Positions 1 through 10,078 of a stretch of 64,000 bases of DNA are shown piece after piece (within the stretch, counting starts at the first letter, position 1; each line of letters opens with the position of its first letter). A model generated the notes under the pieces. That model had not been told where the DNA came from and did not search any database. It was given only the letters and a program-made list of their open reading frames with translations. This DNA is from Phlyctochytrium arcticum (taxonomy: Eukaryota; Chytridiomycota; Chytridiomycetes; Chytridiales; Chytridiaceae): contig JAHLKI010000031.1 of assembly GCA_025602905.1 (NCBI GenBank), positions 248,001 through 312,000 on the forward strand. The letters are read 5' to 3'. The translations under genes and the position numbers were made by a program.

Positions 1-403
1 TACTTCGGTATCAAAACAGAATCAAGATGTCCCTCTTTGGGGGGACAAATGTCTTAAACGGGACGGTGGGGAGATCTCCCTGTATGCGTGCACACCCTGG
101 CGTCTTCTGTCTGTCTTGCACGCACACAAGCTTACCCCTGGATGTTAGGCATTTTAAACCGAAAACAAAGATTGTCAGTCCCCATTTGGGTACTCTACTA
201 TTCTTTTCGGTTTGGCAGTCGGGTACGCGTGTGCCAATGGGCACGTACCAGTGAGTACCACCGGTACCCGGGGAACCCTTCGGTAGTAGTACTTTTGTCT
301 AAAAGCAGAACCTTGGTGTCCCCCTTGGGGAAGAGAATGTCTGAATCGAGACAGCGAAGGGGGACTTCGTGTATGCTGCCCTGCGTCGGTCTTGCGAGGG
401 TGT
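1..403. repeat. Degenerate repeat DNA flanking the copia LTR
   Basis: No credible gene here. The text resembles the repeat units at 2201-2560: both carry an A-rich AAAC stretch followed by CAGTCC and TTGGGTA (here near 160-195). Positions 29-48 form a short imperfect hairpin, TGTCCC opposite GGGACA around TTT. The copia LTR at 404 seems to sit inside this repeat. Short open frames exist but none resembles a protein family. Confidence 0.4.
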
Positions 404-611
404 TGTTAAGAATTCACTGCAACCATCGGTCAGGATTGATTGGTTAGACTTGTGGTTAGACTTTTCTCCACAAGTCATGACACATGAACGTCCCCCACAT
501 TAATCTGAAACAGGCAATCTTCCTCTTATATAACTTGTGCTATGATGCCCCGCCTGTTTACTTTACACTTGACCCAATACACAATACACTACTCAACCAT
601 AATCTTTAACA
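404..611 (+). mobile_element. 5' LTR of a Ty1/copia retrotransposon
   Basis: The segment begins TGTTAAG and ends TTTAACA, the TG...CA termini and sequence style usual for copia LTRs, and is about 208 bp long. It contains a TATATAA box at 527-533 and is followed directly by a candidate primer-binding site and then the gag ORF. No matching 3' LTR is visible in the window, so the boundaries rest on the terminal motifs alone and target-site duplications cannot be checked. Confidence 0.6.
527..533 (+). promoter_or_regulatory. TATA box in the LTR
   Basis: TATATAA lies about 85 nt before the LTR end and about 115 nt before the gag start codon, consistent with transcription starting within the LTR. 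Confidence 0.5.
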
Positions 612-626
612 GGTTATGAGTACCTG
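612..626 (+). other. Candidate tRNA primer-binding site
   Basis: GGTTATGAGTACC starts immediately after the LTR end. Its opening resembles primer-binding sites of copia elements primed by a cleaved initiator-Met tRNA. The resemblance covers only the first nine or so bases. Confidence 0.35.
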
Positions 627-648
627 ATTTGCGAACAATCAATCAACC

Positions 649-1554
649 ATGAATCTAAACAGCATCATCAACAACACTATGGACGACGCTACTGCCGCAC
701 AACTGTACAAAGGCATAAGAACACTCAGTACAAAAGGAACAGCCGAAGAAGTGAATGAGAATCTCCAAGATTGGTTGGTCAGCGCCAAAAACTGGCTGAA
801 GGGTGCACCGATCGTAGGACGAATCGAACTTCTACAAAACAAGATGGATCGACACGCGGCACACGTTGTCCAAAACGCTACCAGCGCGAACCACTTGATG
901 ACACTGCTGGGAGAAGCATACGCAACTAAAGGAAGCGACAGCACGGCACTCTTGAAAATCTTGCGCCTCAAGCAGACCGGTACAATCGCGCAGTATAAAC
1001 AAGAGTTTAACGAGTTTTTGCGGCAACGAGAAGAACGCATTGCCGAATCTGTCTCCATGATCATGTTTATCAACGGACTCAAGGATGACATCCATGTTCC
1101 GGTCCTAAATGAAGTTAAGTTAGGCCGGCTGACCACCCTTCGCGCAACGCAAGCATACGTTGACTCGTACCAGTTTACTCGAGAATCCGCCAAGGTCGCT
1201 TCAAGTTCGAACAACGCCTTCGATGCGCAAGCGCATCATACCCAACATGGCGCCCCACAACGAACCCAATGTGAAATTTGTCACAGGGACAATCATCGTA
1301 CCGCCAATTGCTTTATTCTGACGCGAGCAAAACAAGCATACGAACAACAAGGTCAACGTAACGCACAATCCATGCAAGGGTCTTCGGCGCGCTTCGGTGG
1401 AAAACCGACGGACAAAAAGCGACGATTCGCCGACGCCGCGCATTATGTTGAAACGGAACCTCCCAAGCGGCGTCTTCTCGAGATTGCCAACCATGTCGAG
1501 AATGATGTGGCGGAGCTTCCCAACACTGAAGCTTCGTATGAATCGTCCGATTGA
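649..1554 (+). CDS. Copia-type Gag polyprotein
   Basis: The 301-residue product has the layout of copia Gag. A helical UBN2-like capsid region occupies roughly residues 10-180. A CCHC zinc knuckle (CX2CX4HX4C, starting CEICHRDNH) lies near residues 207-220, followed by a basic tail. ATG at 649 has a purine-rich ACC context and is the first ATG after the primer-binding site. The frame ends at TGA 1552-1554, and the same frame continues open into the protease. No other disruption is seen in gag. Confidence 0.85.
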   Translation: MNLNSIINNTMDDATAAQLYKGIRTLSTKGTAEEVNENLQDWLVSAKNWLKGAPIVGRIELLQNKMDRHAAHVVQNATSANHLMTLLGEAYATKGSDSTALLKILRLKQTGTIAQYKQEFNEFLRQREERIAESVSMIMFINGLKDDIHVPVLNEVKLGRLTTLRATQAYVDSYQFTRESAKVASSSNNAFDAQAHHTQHGAPQRTQCEICHRDNHRTANCFILTRAKQAYEQQGQRNAQSMQGSSARFGGKPTDKKRRFADAAHYVETEPPKRRLLEIANHVENDVAELPNTEASYESSD

Positions 1555-2199
1555 CTAGCCGGCTCACCATGGCTTCTCGACACTGGCACAACCACAACCA
1601 TTACACCTGAATCAAAGGACCTCACCAACGTTCAAAAATCCTGCCAATCGATTCGTGTTAGTAATGGTCAGCGAGTTGCGGCTTCGCAAGAAGGACTCGT
1701 GCGCCTTCCTTTACGAAAATCGGTCGTCACTTTGCCTGCTCTTGTCGCGCCTGGCATTTCCACTCGTCTTATCTCCGTTGGACAACTTGCCTCTCAAGGC
1801 GTTGCTACTCTTTTCACCGATCAAGAGGCAGTTTTATTCCAACAATCTCCAAGTTTTAAGGATGCAATTCAAGATCTATCTCCTCAAGTTATTGGAAGCT
1901 TCCCAATTGCCAAAAATCTTACTTACCCTCTCCAAGTTTTACCAACCTCATCAACAGCTATCCAAGTTCCACCAACCTCATCAACAGCATTTGATCCAGT
2001 TGCATTTGCATCAGTACATCGTGGCTACTCGGAGTGGCACTCACGTCTTGGTCATCCTAGTCTACGAGTCTTTCAAGACATGAACGAACGTGTTCTCAAC
2101 CTACCAAAGATGGATCCTTCAACTTTCCCTGCGGATCCGTCCTCATGCTTCATTTGTGCCCAAGCCAAAATGACGCAGTTACCACTAGGCGTTGCTTAA
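1555..2199 (+). pseudogene. Truncated copia Pol: protease and GAG-pre-integrase
   Basis: The frame continues from gag after one UGA. It encodes an aspartic-protease start (WLLDTGTTTT, about five codons after the stop) and then a GAG-pre-integrase zinc region with WHSRLGH and a CX2C (CFICAQ). The frame stops at about 2197, where repeat DNA begins, so integrase, reverse transcriptase and RNase H are missing. This is a 5' fragment of an element. It can no longer move by itself. Confidence 0.8.
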
Positions 2200-2200
2200 C

Positions 2201-2560
2201 TGTCTCAATTGGGATGGGGGAGGGGTCTCCCGCGACGAGACTAGGAACAGTACAGTCGGGCTAGGAAAAGTACAGTGGGCGCGCGGACACGCGCACTGCT
2301 CTAGGCGAGTACTTTCCACCCAAAACCAAACTTTTCAGTCCTACTTGGGTAGTTTGATGTCTCAATCGGGATGACAGAGGAGTCCTTCTCGCCCCTCGCC
2401 AATGGCGCGAGGCGAGGGCGCGCCTGGGGGCGCGCCCGGGCGAGGTGGGGGAGCATACACGGCCACCACTCGCTCCATCCTAAACCAGAAGTGTCCAGTC
2501 CATTTTAAGGTGTGCAATGTCTCAATCGGGTATCACTTCGGCTTCTCCGTTGGACAGCTA
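2201..2560 (+). repeat. Degenerate ~160-bp tandem repeat
   Basis: TGTCTCAATYGGG recurs at 2201, 2358 and 2518, a spacing of 157 and 160 bp. The sequence just before each of the last two copies is also related: an AAAC stretch, then CAGTCC, then a TT-rich segment. The middle unit has a very GC-rich insert (about 2395-2450). The units are strongly diverged. Similar text occurs at 1-350, on the other side of the retrotransposon. Confidence 0.5.
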
Positions 2561-3351
2561 TAGATAGATGAACGGGACAGGCTGTCTACTCAACGCAGCA
2601 TACACGCTTCCCCATCGATACAAGTAGTTCCATCCTAAAGAAGGAACGACTAATCCTAATGTGGATGTCTGATCGCCCAGATCGGAATAAAGTATTACTG
2701 CAGAGGGGTAGTAGAACGGCGCCGGATTTTTCGGCCGTCACGTGCATCAAGAGATTGCGACGAGATGGGTCTGATACATTGAAGAGATGAAGAGTCGATG
2801 GGAAGCCCAAAACGTCTATCAAGCACGGGGTAGGGGGTATACGAGTCCAGTATACGAGTCCAATATGATGTACTCCAGGCAGTGGCCGGCATTTGTTCAT
2901 GCTCATCTGGAGTTGAACTCGTTGTAAACGGACATCATCCATAATGTGGACTGTTCCCATGTCTCTATCGAATTAGAGGACGCCCTATTTTTCAGATCTA
3001 GTGACGGTTAAACTACGATTTTACCTCGCTGGATACTCATGATTTCCATCGTCCACACAACGTTTTCTGAATGTGCTGAAGTGTATAATGTCGCGGTTTC
3101 AGGTGCGACGCAAAAGAGCATTTGATGGAACCCCCGTGTCAGAGCCTATATAGCATACTGGGGTAGTTTGACCGAATTGAGTCTGGACTTATGCGCTCAT
3201 AGTGGGATCAGGTATATACGTGTAAAAAACTACGCGAGGCGTGGGAAAAGGGCGAATCAAATTGACCGGTTCCAAAAGGCAGGTTCGTATTTATGTAAAA
3301 GTGACAAAATGAAATGTTACAAGCAAGAAAGGAAAAGGGTTGTGATTGGTT
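2561..3351. other. Intergenic, nothing recognised
   Basis: No ORF with family resemblance and no RNA gene seen. The right end is the 3' flank of the SDR gene on the minus strand. Confidence 0.4.
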
Positions 3352-4266
3352 TTAGAAAATATTTCGTTTCATGGGTTTAAAGTAATAATCTTCACTCAAA
3401 TTCTCCAGCAACTTTTTGTGAGTAGGTTTCCAGTTCAACCATTTTTGGGTTAGTTCGCTCGATGCAGGCGCATTGGCCGCGATTACCATCCCCAAAAAGC
3501 CCAGGGTGTGAACCGCATCTTCCTGAGTAATGGATTTAGTTGGAATGGAAAGTTTCTTGGCAATGGCTTCGGCGATGGATTTGTAGGTGACGGTTTCGGC
3601 TACGGCATGGAGTCTCATTCCCGGTTTGGCCGATTCAAGAGCGAGACGAAAGAGGGTTGCAGCGTCTTGGACGTGGACGGCCGGCCAGAGATTCTCGCCC
3701 GTCTCTACATACGCTGAAAACCCCTTCTCCCGAGCAATTTCAATCAGGTTGGGAATGAATGCTTGGTCTCCTTCTCCATGCACAGTCGGACACAATCGCA
3801 CCACTGCCGCGCGAATCCCCGGGATTCCAAAGAGAACCCGCTCAGCATCAATTCGTCCCCCTTCCACTTTACTATCATCCCAATCCTCTGTCCGAACCAT
3901 CGTTGTATCGTAATTCTTGGCGCCAACCCCAGACACAACCGATGTCCCAATAAATACTTTTCCGGACCCAGCAATCGCATCCCCCATCGCTCTAATTGCC
4001 GCCAAATCCGTTTGGAGCGCTTGAGCGTACTGGGAAAAGTCATGATGAAAGCCTAAATGGATGATGGCGTCGGATTCGCGTGCGGCAGATTGGAGGGTGG
4101 ATGTGATGGATAGGTCGCCCCGGATGACTTGCGCACCTAAAGCGGTGAGTTTTTGGGCGGAAGCGTCTGAGCGGGCTAGGCCGAGGACTGTATGGCCGTG
4201 TTGAATGAGTTGGGTGGTGGTTGCGGTGCCGATCCAGCCGCTGGCTCCAGTAATAAAGACTTTCAT
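3352..4266 (-). CDS. NAD(P)-dependent extended/atypical SDR epimerase-reductase
   Basis: The 304-residue product is an intact single-exon Rossmann protein. The N-terminus has the extended-SDR dinucleotide motif TGASGWIG (residues about 7-14), an arginine after beta-2 (LARSD) suggesting NADP preference, and RGDL further on. WPAVHVQDAA near residue 200 is the usual motif of NAD-dependent epimerase/dehydratase proteins. The YxxxK pair expected of classical members is not obvious, as in atypical SDR groups. The substrate cannot be inferred; relatives act on small ketones, aldehydes or nucleotide sugars in the cytosol. ATG at 4266 lies about 95 nt downstream of a TATA box. The gene is isolated and intronless, unlike most neighbours. 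Confidence 0.85.
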   Translation of the reverse strand: MKVFITGASGWIGTATTTQLIQHGHTVLGLARSDASAQKLTALGAQVIRGDLSITSTLQSAARESDAIIHLGFHHDFSQYAQALQTDLAAIRAMGDAIAGSGKVFIGTSVVSGVGAKNYDTTMVRTEDWDDSKVEGGRIDAERVLFGIPGIRAAVVRLCPTVHGEGDQAFIPNLIEIAREKGFSAYVETGENLWPAVHVQDAATLFRLALESAKPGMRLHAVAETVTYKSIAEAIAKKLSIPTKSITQEDAVHTLGFLGMVIAANAPASSELTQKWLNWKPTHKKLLENLSEDYYFKPMKRNIF

Positions 4267-4357
4267 GGTGGGTCACTGGTTGGTGCTGGCTGATGGTGGT
4301 GGAATCAAATTTACAAATGCTTCGAAAATGATATTGCATTCCTTCTCACTTTCCCCT

Positions 4358-4365
4358 TTATATAC
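4358..4365 (-). promoter_or_regulatory. TATA box of the SDR gene
   Basis: TATATAAA on the minus strand, 92-99 nt before the start codon at 4266. Confidence 0.5.
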
Positions 4366-4844
4366 CGTGAGTAACTGGAAATGGGACGATGACAAATGGT
4401 CGAGCGACGAGCATTTACCAGCATTTACACTTGGGTTACACAAAGTAGGCGACTGAAGAGTACGGTATGTATGATCATAACTACTCCTCATATCGTAACT
4501 ACGGTAAGCTTTCCCCAACACTTTACGGTATATCTTTTTATTTGACAGCTTGTCCATCGTTTGCTTATTATATAGTTGTGTGCCTGATGCCTGTGCAGCG
4601 TTTTTTTTTTAATTTTGGTATTTCCTCTCTGTCCTTGTCCGGTTCTTATTTTTCTTTTTTTCCAGCTGGTTTTATCCTGACATTTTCACCAACCGCATAC
4701 CCAAACGAGTTGGTCCTGCGCTGTCATATTCATTCTAAATGCATTTCTGTGATGATGTACTTGCCATTGCATTTTTCCGCCCAATTGATTGTTTCATGAA
4801 ACGTTTCTCCAATCTGATGACTCCGGTTCTATTCTTTTTTGATC

Positions 4845-4907
4845 CTGAATCAACGGTTCCTCTCGTACTAAGTTGAATTACTATTGCGACAACACTTCAT
4901 CAGTAGG
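4845..4907 (-). rRNA. 28S rRNA fragment with the sarcin-ricin loop
   Basis: Read on the minus strand, this stretch matches the 3' part of fungal large-subunit rRNA. It runs from CTACTGATGA through CGCAATAGTAATTCAACTTA and the universally conserved sarcin-ricin loop AGTACGAGAGGAACC to GTTGATTCAG. It is about 63 nt and the flanks do not continue the rRNA. It is therefore a stray insert, not a functional rRNA gene. Identification is from the known conserved sequence, without alignment. Confidence 0.85.
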
Positions 4908-5495
4908 CACTTCCTTCGATATAAGCACTATGTTGAATGCAATCTGGAGCCGGATTCGGATCACATTCATCATATATACATTCTTCGCACAGTATCTCCT
5001 TTACAATTAAACTGTGTATCGGCGCTTGATCAGAATTTGCCTACATGACTATCAAGATTGACCTGGTTGCCGAGAGGAGGGAAGAAAGAGTAAGCATCGG
5101 TTGATCGGGTCAAAAATGTGGATTTTATGGCTCTTTTTATTGACAGTAAAGTTTTGGCTGATCGGAGAGGTTCCGAAACGCTTTTACAGGATGACCTTCA
5201 CGCGTGAACTACAAAGACGCGTGGGAAGAATCAGATCGCACAAACAGTAAAAAAATGGCCTCGGCCCCAAACCGGGAAGCTAGTTTGAGATGGAAAAAAA
5301 AACATGTAAAGGCGGGAAGATCAAAAAGCAACTATGCAACGCTAAGTAAACCGAGCACCATTGTCTCAAGTAACTTTTATCTTGCCGATGAATTGTCAGA
5401 CCGCTGACAACCACATTGTCCTTGAAGGTTGAGTGAATCGGACCAGGCAAGCACGTTAATGTTGAAAGGGGCCCAGGATATTGAAGGAACCGGTT
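4908..5495. other. Intergenic, nothing recognised
   Basis: No convincing ORF. AT-rich stretches only. Confidence 0.35.
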
Positions 5496-6325
5496 TCAAG
5501 CATTTAAAGTTATGCACGACAAGACCGGGGTACCGTGGGTAGTCTCGATACACCTCAGGTACTGGCGTATTGAATAGGTAGGCGTGAGGGTCTTAACCTT
5601 TCGATTACCGTCAATTTCTGAGGTTCCAAATATTTTTCGATCACTACTTTCGTCAGCTGTTTGCATTCGCGGAGTACTATGCGAGGCGTTTTGCATTTTA
5701 TTCGTGTCTCCGTAAGGTCCAGTGCGGAAATCTTGATGGAATTTTTTTAATGGCATAGTCGTGCCCTTGTCCGAAATATTTAGAGCAAGTTTCTTCGGTT
5801 GTCGATCGGATTCGGTGACAGCGGAAATGAGACTGTGCACTAGAAAAATTTGAACTATACTCCGCTGTGCCCCAAAAAACAACCTCTTCGCTGTCGTTCA
5901 TGATTTTAAGGTCAATCACACACTTGCAAAATATGAGACTTAGATGTTCGGGCAAGCGTTCAGCAGATCCGCCAGAAGAGTTGAATGGTCGCGACGGGGG
6001 GGTTTGTAATAGCGTGACCTGATAGGACACTTTAAGACATGCACCAATCTTTTGCAATCTTGGCGAGCTTTCAAACACGCAGTAAGACTTTCGATCTGCT
6101 CAACAGATCTGACTCGGGGTGCGCGGAATAAGAGTGGTATGAAGGCTCTCGCCAGTGCCGACAGACCCGTGACATATTGGCAAGTATATGCTGCCATTAC
6201 AAGGACAACATTCCATATCGTCCGTATGTGTCCCCCGGAAAATAGTCCATGATTTTGACAATAAGTTCCAGCGGAAATCCGAGTATCCCGGCCTTGAGTA
6301 CTTTCTGGGTTACTTGTTTGTCCAT
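5496..6325 (-). pseudogene. F-box/LRR paralogue A, broken
   Basis: Homologous throughout to the intact copy at 6855-7684. ATG at 6325 opens MDKQVTQK and an F-box core (FPLELIVKIMDYF). An in-frame TAA follows about 40 codons in. A second-half F-box helix (SRVCRHW) is followed by a one-base frame change before FIPLLFRAP. Exon 1 ends with CPN as in the paralogues, but the splice donor is CTAAGT where the intact copy has GTAAGT. Exon 2 (about 5500-5900) keeps only fragments of the LRR part in more than one frame. A conserved family promoter motif remains upstream. Confidence 0.75.
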
Positions 6326-6396
6326 TCGTGTAAGATATTGTGCGAAGAAAGTGCTCAAGGGAACTTCGGTAAATCAGAAATCTTTGAAAACCTTGT

Positions 6397-6447
6397 TTTT
6401 GACAGCCGATTTCCCCATCACCGTGCCTCTCCACATTTTCTCACGCG
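6397..6447 (-). promoter_or_regulatory. F-box family bipartite promoter motif (copy A)
   Basis: Plus-strand text TTTTGACAG at 6397 and CCACATTTTCTCACGCG at 6431, about 72-122 nt upstream of paralogue A. The same pair occurs upstream of paralogues B, C, H and I. Confidence 0.5.
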
Positions 6448-6854
6448 TCATTATGCTTAGCACAGGATCACGTTTCGCTTCGGTCATGGCTTGACGTGAA
6501 GAATTCGAATTGGGCCTACGCTCAAACCTTTTGTCCTATAGATGAAAGGTTTGTTGATTTAGATCCAATGGCCATGAAGTTATACCACCGGGCATTATAC
6601 CCATGATTCCTCTCGCATTTTTCAAAAGTGATTCAGTGGACATAGACTATTCTCAGAGCGTGATCCAATCGAATCGCCATCTTTGTGGATATACATTCCT
6701 GTTGACTTGATCACACGCGACTTGCAGTCGTTCCCTCTTAAACAGACGTCAGGCGATGTCAAAGTTTTTCATTTAGAGCAAGTAGGGTATGGTAAATGAA
6801 TATTATAGGTTTCTCGGAGCTATGTCAAACAGAATACAGGTACAAGGGCAGTAC

Positions 6855-7684
6855 CTACTTAGACCGACGTGAAGTGTATTGAATGACTAATTGCGAGGGT
6901 TGCGCAGTCTCTATTGCCGCCCTTCCCTCACGCTTGAAGTTCTTCACCAGGAGCAGTTTGGTCAACTTTTTGCATTCGCTGAGCATCACCAGGGCTGCTT
7001 TTAAGTGTATTCTCGTCCCTGTGAGGTCCAGGACTTCTAGCAGTGGAAAGCTTGATGGGATCTGTGTAATATATTTATCAGCCAGGATTCCGAAATTTAT
7101 GAGAGCTATTCGCTTCAGCTGAACGCGGGAGTCCAATATGTCGGTGAGGAAATACTGTTGCACCGAACGTGGTACCCGCTCGTCGGTACGCCAAACTACG
7201 ATTTCTTCTCTGCCATGCATCAATACGTTAGCTACTGCACTAGTTGAGCAAAATCTGAGACTTACAAATTAGGGCAAAGCTGAAACAAATCTTTCTGAAG
7301 ACTTTCAAATGTAGCACTGTCGAAGTCGTATTGACGTGGGGTTAACGGCCAATTCAAACATCGCACGAACCCTCCGAAATCTTTGAGCACTTCCAAGCAT
7401 TCGCGGAATTTTTGGGCCTGATATCGATAAGTGATTCGGGGCGCGCGGTATAAAAGTGGTATCAAAACTGCGTGCCAAAGCCGGCATTTGCTTGACAAAT
7501 GGGCAAGTATCGACTGACGAAGAAGAGAAACTGGACGCCCATAGCCGTCTCTGCCTGTATAGCCTTGATTCACTAAAAATATGTACCGGTCTTCCAGAAA
7601 ATAATCCAAGATTTTGAAAACAAGTTCCAGCGGCAACTGAGGTTTCACTACGTTGGAATCTTTCTGAGGTATCTGTTTGTCCAT
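6855..7684 (-). CDS. F-box/LRR protein (paralogue B, intact)
   Basis: Two exons, 7266-7684 and 6855-7209, joined across a 56-nt GTAAGT...GGCAG intron. Splicing gives the family junction CPNL-EE. Exon 1 begins MDKQIPQK and carries an F-box-like core (LPLELVFKILDYF, residues about 17-29) and a second helix with LLYRAP, then a helical region. Exon 2 has leucine-rich repeat text (LLEVLDLTGTRI; CKKLTKLLLV). F-box proteins usually dock targets onto SCF ubiquitin ligases; the target here is unknown. Of nine copies in the window, only this one and the copy at 33286 appear fully intact. Its closest relative is the dead copy immediately downstream. Confidence 0.7.
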
Positions 7685-7737
7685 TCTTAGGGGAGTTGCT
7701 GGTCCAGAAGGGGTCTAAGCTGCACAATAAACCTTCA

Positions 7738-7776
7738 TTTTGACAGCTGGTAACTCCTCTCCACACTTTCTCACGT
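7738..7776 (-). promoter_or_regulatory. F-box family bipartite promoter motif (copy B)
   Basis: TTTTGACAG at 7738 and CCACACTTTCTCACGTG at 7761 on the plus strand, 54-92 nt upstream of the paralogue B start. Confidence 0.5.
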
Positions 7777-8215
7777 GTCATTTCGCTGACATGTTTCACA
7801 TGGTTCGAACTGGGCTTCATTGCATTTCGCGGAAGGAACAAGGACAATTGCAGATTAAAGTACATGGCCCATGGAGATATATTAACAACTTCGTCCTTGC
7901 TTGACTCCTCAAAAAAATTACCACATGTAGCGGGCTGGGCTAATCTCAAAACCTGACTTGATGAATTTTACCATCTTTCTGTGTACGCATTCCCGTTGGC
8001 GTGAAGCACAGTCTTTTCTTTGAAGACATTATTGTCCCCATTATTATTTCCTGCATTTGTCTACCTGTGACATTTCCGATATTTCAAACGTCCCATGAAT
8101 CCCATCCCGGCATGATTCGTTTCAACAGTATACAGAATGCTATGTAAAATCCCGTCTACTGCCCAACATACAAAGGGGTATTGTTGTCCTGAAAAAATGT
8201 TGCTTCAACATTGTT
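7777..8215. other. Intergenic, nothing recognised
   Basis: Upstream flank of paralogue B and 3' flank of the next minus-strand gene. No further feature seen. Confidence 0.35.
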
Positions 8216-9265
8216 TCATAAACGGCGACCTGTTCCACCACTCAGCGCAAGCAGTGCCTTCTTTACGTATTGTGAATCGCAGGCATTCTGTTTCAGGAAA
8301 AGATATCATTTATTTAGAGACGGGCACATGCAGATCATAAGAACGAGAAAACGAACCTTGATTAGGCGATGCGCTCCTTTCCGGGTATGTAAAATCTCTT
8401 CCCTAATTTCGTCAAAATGTGCCTCGGTTTGACTAACTTGTGTCTGGCCTAGAGAAGGGTAGGATTGGGGTCGTTAGATTTTTCTATTGCAGAGAAGACT
8501 TCTTGACTGTCTGGACTTACGTTGTGCTTGAATTCCTCGTCCCATTGACCGTCGGATTTTATTGGTAACTGATAAATGCTCTTGTAATAGGCCTAAAGCT
8601 GAGGTCCAGTCTCCAATTTCTTGATCCTGAGGTGCCTGAAGCCTCTTAACCAGTGTGCCTGAAATAGTGTTCTCACTTTAACAAATCTGTCCGGCAATAG
8701 TAATACACATGGCACAAGTACCGTGTGTATAGAAAAAAGTTTCAAGCTTGGTGTTTTTTTCCGTCAATGTAGCTGCCCTATACACAGCATTCGATTCAGG
8801 AAAAATGTACGGTATTTTTCACCAGCGCATCACCCTCACCATTCTTGCTCCAGCTCATCTGCCGCCTGCGTAAACTATTGCCGCTCACGTCAGTTCCCTC
8901 GAGATAAACAAAATACTCTCCATTAACAGACCTGCTCAAGGGTATCTTCCAGCACCGTCGCATATTCTACCTCTGCTTTCTTCTTTCCCCCGGTGGATTT
9001 TTTCTTGATGGAGGCTGAGTGACAGGCGTCAATGATTTGACATCCACATATTTTTTCGCAAGATCATCGATCTTACCTTGCAAGAGAGACAATAAAGCCC
9101 CTGTATCTTGGCTCTGGCTGCACAATCAGAAATTAGTCAATGGACGCAAACTTGGTGTGTATCATGGAGAACAGACCTGCTATCAACCTCATCGAGCTCA
9201 GGCTCATCGGCCGGGACCCGGCGTTTGCTGACTGGTGTACTCTGAGGTTTTCTTCGCGGGGCCAT
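8216..9265 (-). CDS. Unrecognised coiled-coil protein, eight exons
   Basis: Spliced by hand, this gives one continuous frame of about 200 residues from ATG 9265 to TGA 8216-8218. All seven introns have GT...AG ends and compatible phases, strong evidence of a real gene although each exon is tiny. The product starts MAPRRKPQSTPV, a basic tail typical of nuclear proteins. It has a lysine-rich patch (IKKKSTGGKKK) near residue 46, then helical, heptad-like segments (VLEDTLEQ, ADELEQEW, FDEIREEILHTRK) and ends GGTGRRL. No family was recognised. The layout recalls small kinetochore or meiotic coiled-coil proteins, but that is a guess. The exon at about 8720-8780 is needed to keep phase. Confidence 0.65.
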
Positions 9266-10078
9266 TGATGATATTCAAGGTTTGTGGTAGAAGTTTGATG
9301 GTCCAGCTCTCCAGGTCTGCAATTCTTTTGCGAGGCGTGGGAACGTTTTTGACCATTCCAAGGCCCCGTGACTCGACCAGAAATCTTTCAAATCTTCGAA
9401 AATGTCTTTCGCCATCCGCCCACCGCTGTGATCAGCATTTCATCCCGCATGCTTCTAACAATTTAGCACCTTCTGGCCGTAGGATTCAGGACCAGACAAG
9501 CACTTTACACACGCCCTCGACGCAAGATTACCGCTGATTTCCGTTCGCGTTTGTTTATTCAGCCTGGTTTATTGGCATTGCAGCATAACCAGCCGACTCA
9601 ACGAATCGACGGTGATATAGACGGCAGCGGCATTTGGAAACGCTGCTCGAAGAGTCTGCCATTTGCACTTTCGTATGGACGATCAAAGCATCTTCACTTT
9701 ACGCATGGGCAGTAACCAAACCCGGAATGTTCAACCAGAATGACCCTCAACACCTACCTTGCCCAAAATTAGGGCAACGTTGAGCGCTTTCGAGTTACGA
9801 ATGTAATATGCTCATCAACGTTCCCTTGACAGCAAGGTCTCGAGCAAGGCCTTTTAGATTTCTAGCTTTGTGGTTTGACTCGCGAAGGTCTGCGCGAAGG
9901 TGACTGAGCAGAGTGCGTTTCAGATGAACATTCCCGACCCACCCCCTCAAAGTCCGAACTTTGGCACAAGATTATGGTGAGAGCTTCGGTTGATTGATTA
10001 AGGCTAAATGCATCCTCAATACAGCATCGTGCAAAGGAGGTAAAATATGCTTCGTACCAATCTCATTGTTTATCTTGT
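9266..10078. other. Intergenic, nothing firm
   Basis: Upstream flank of the coiled-coil gene, then sequence without recognisable ORFs. The part next to 10079 may belong to the Hsp70-like relic. Confidence 0.3.

Noticed and set aside
7210..7240. 31-nt intron ending at TGCAG in F-box copy B
   Set aside because: It would put a stop right after the junction. The next AG (7210) gives a 56-nt intron and the family junction CPNL-EE.
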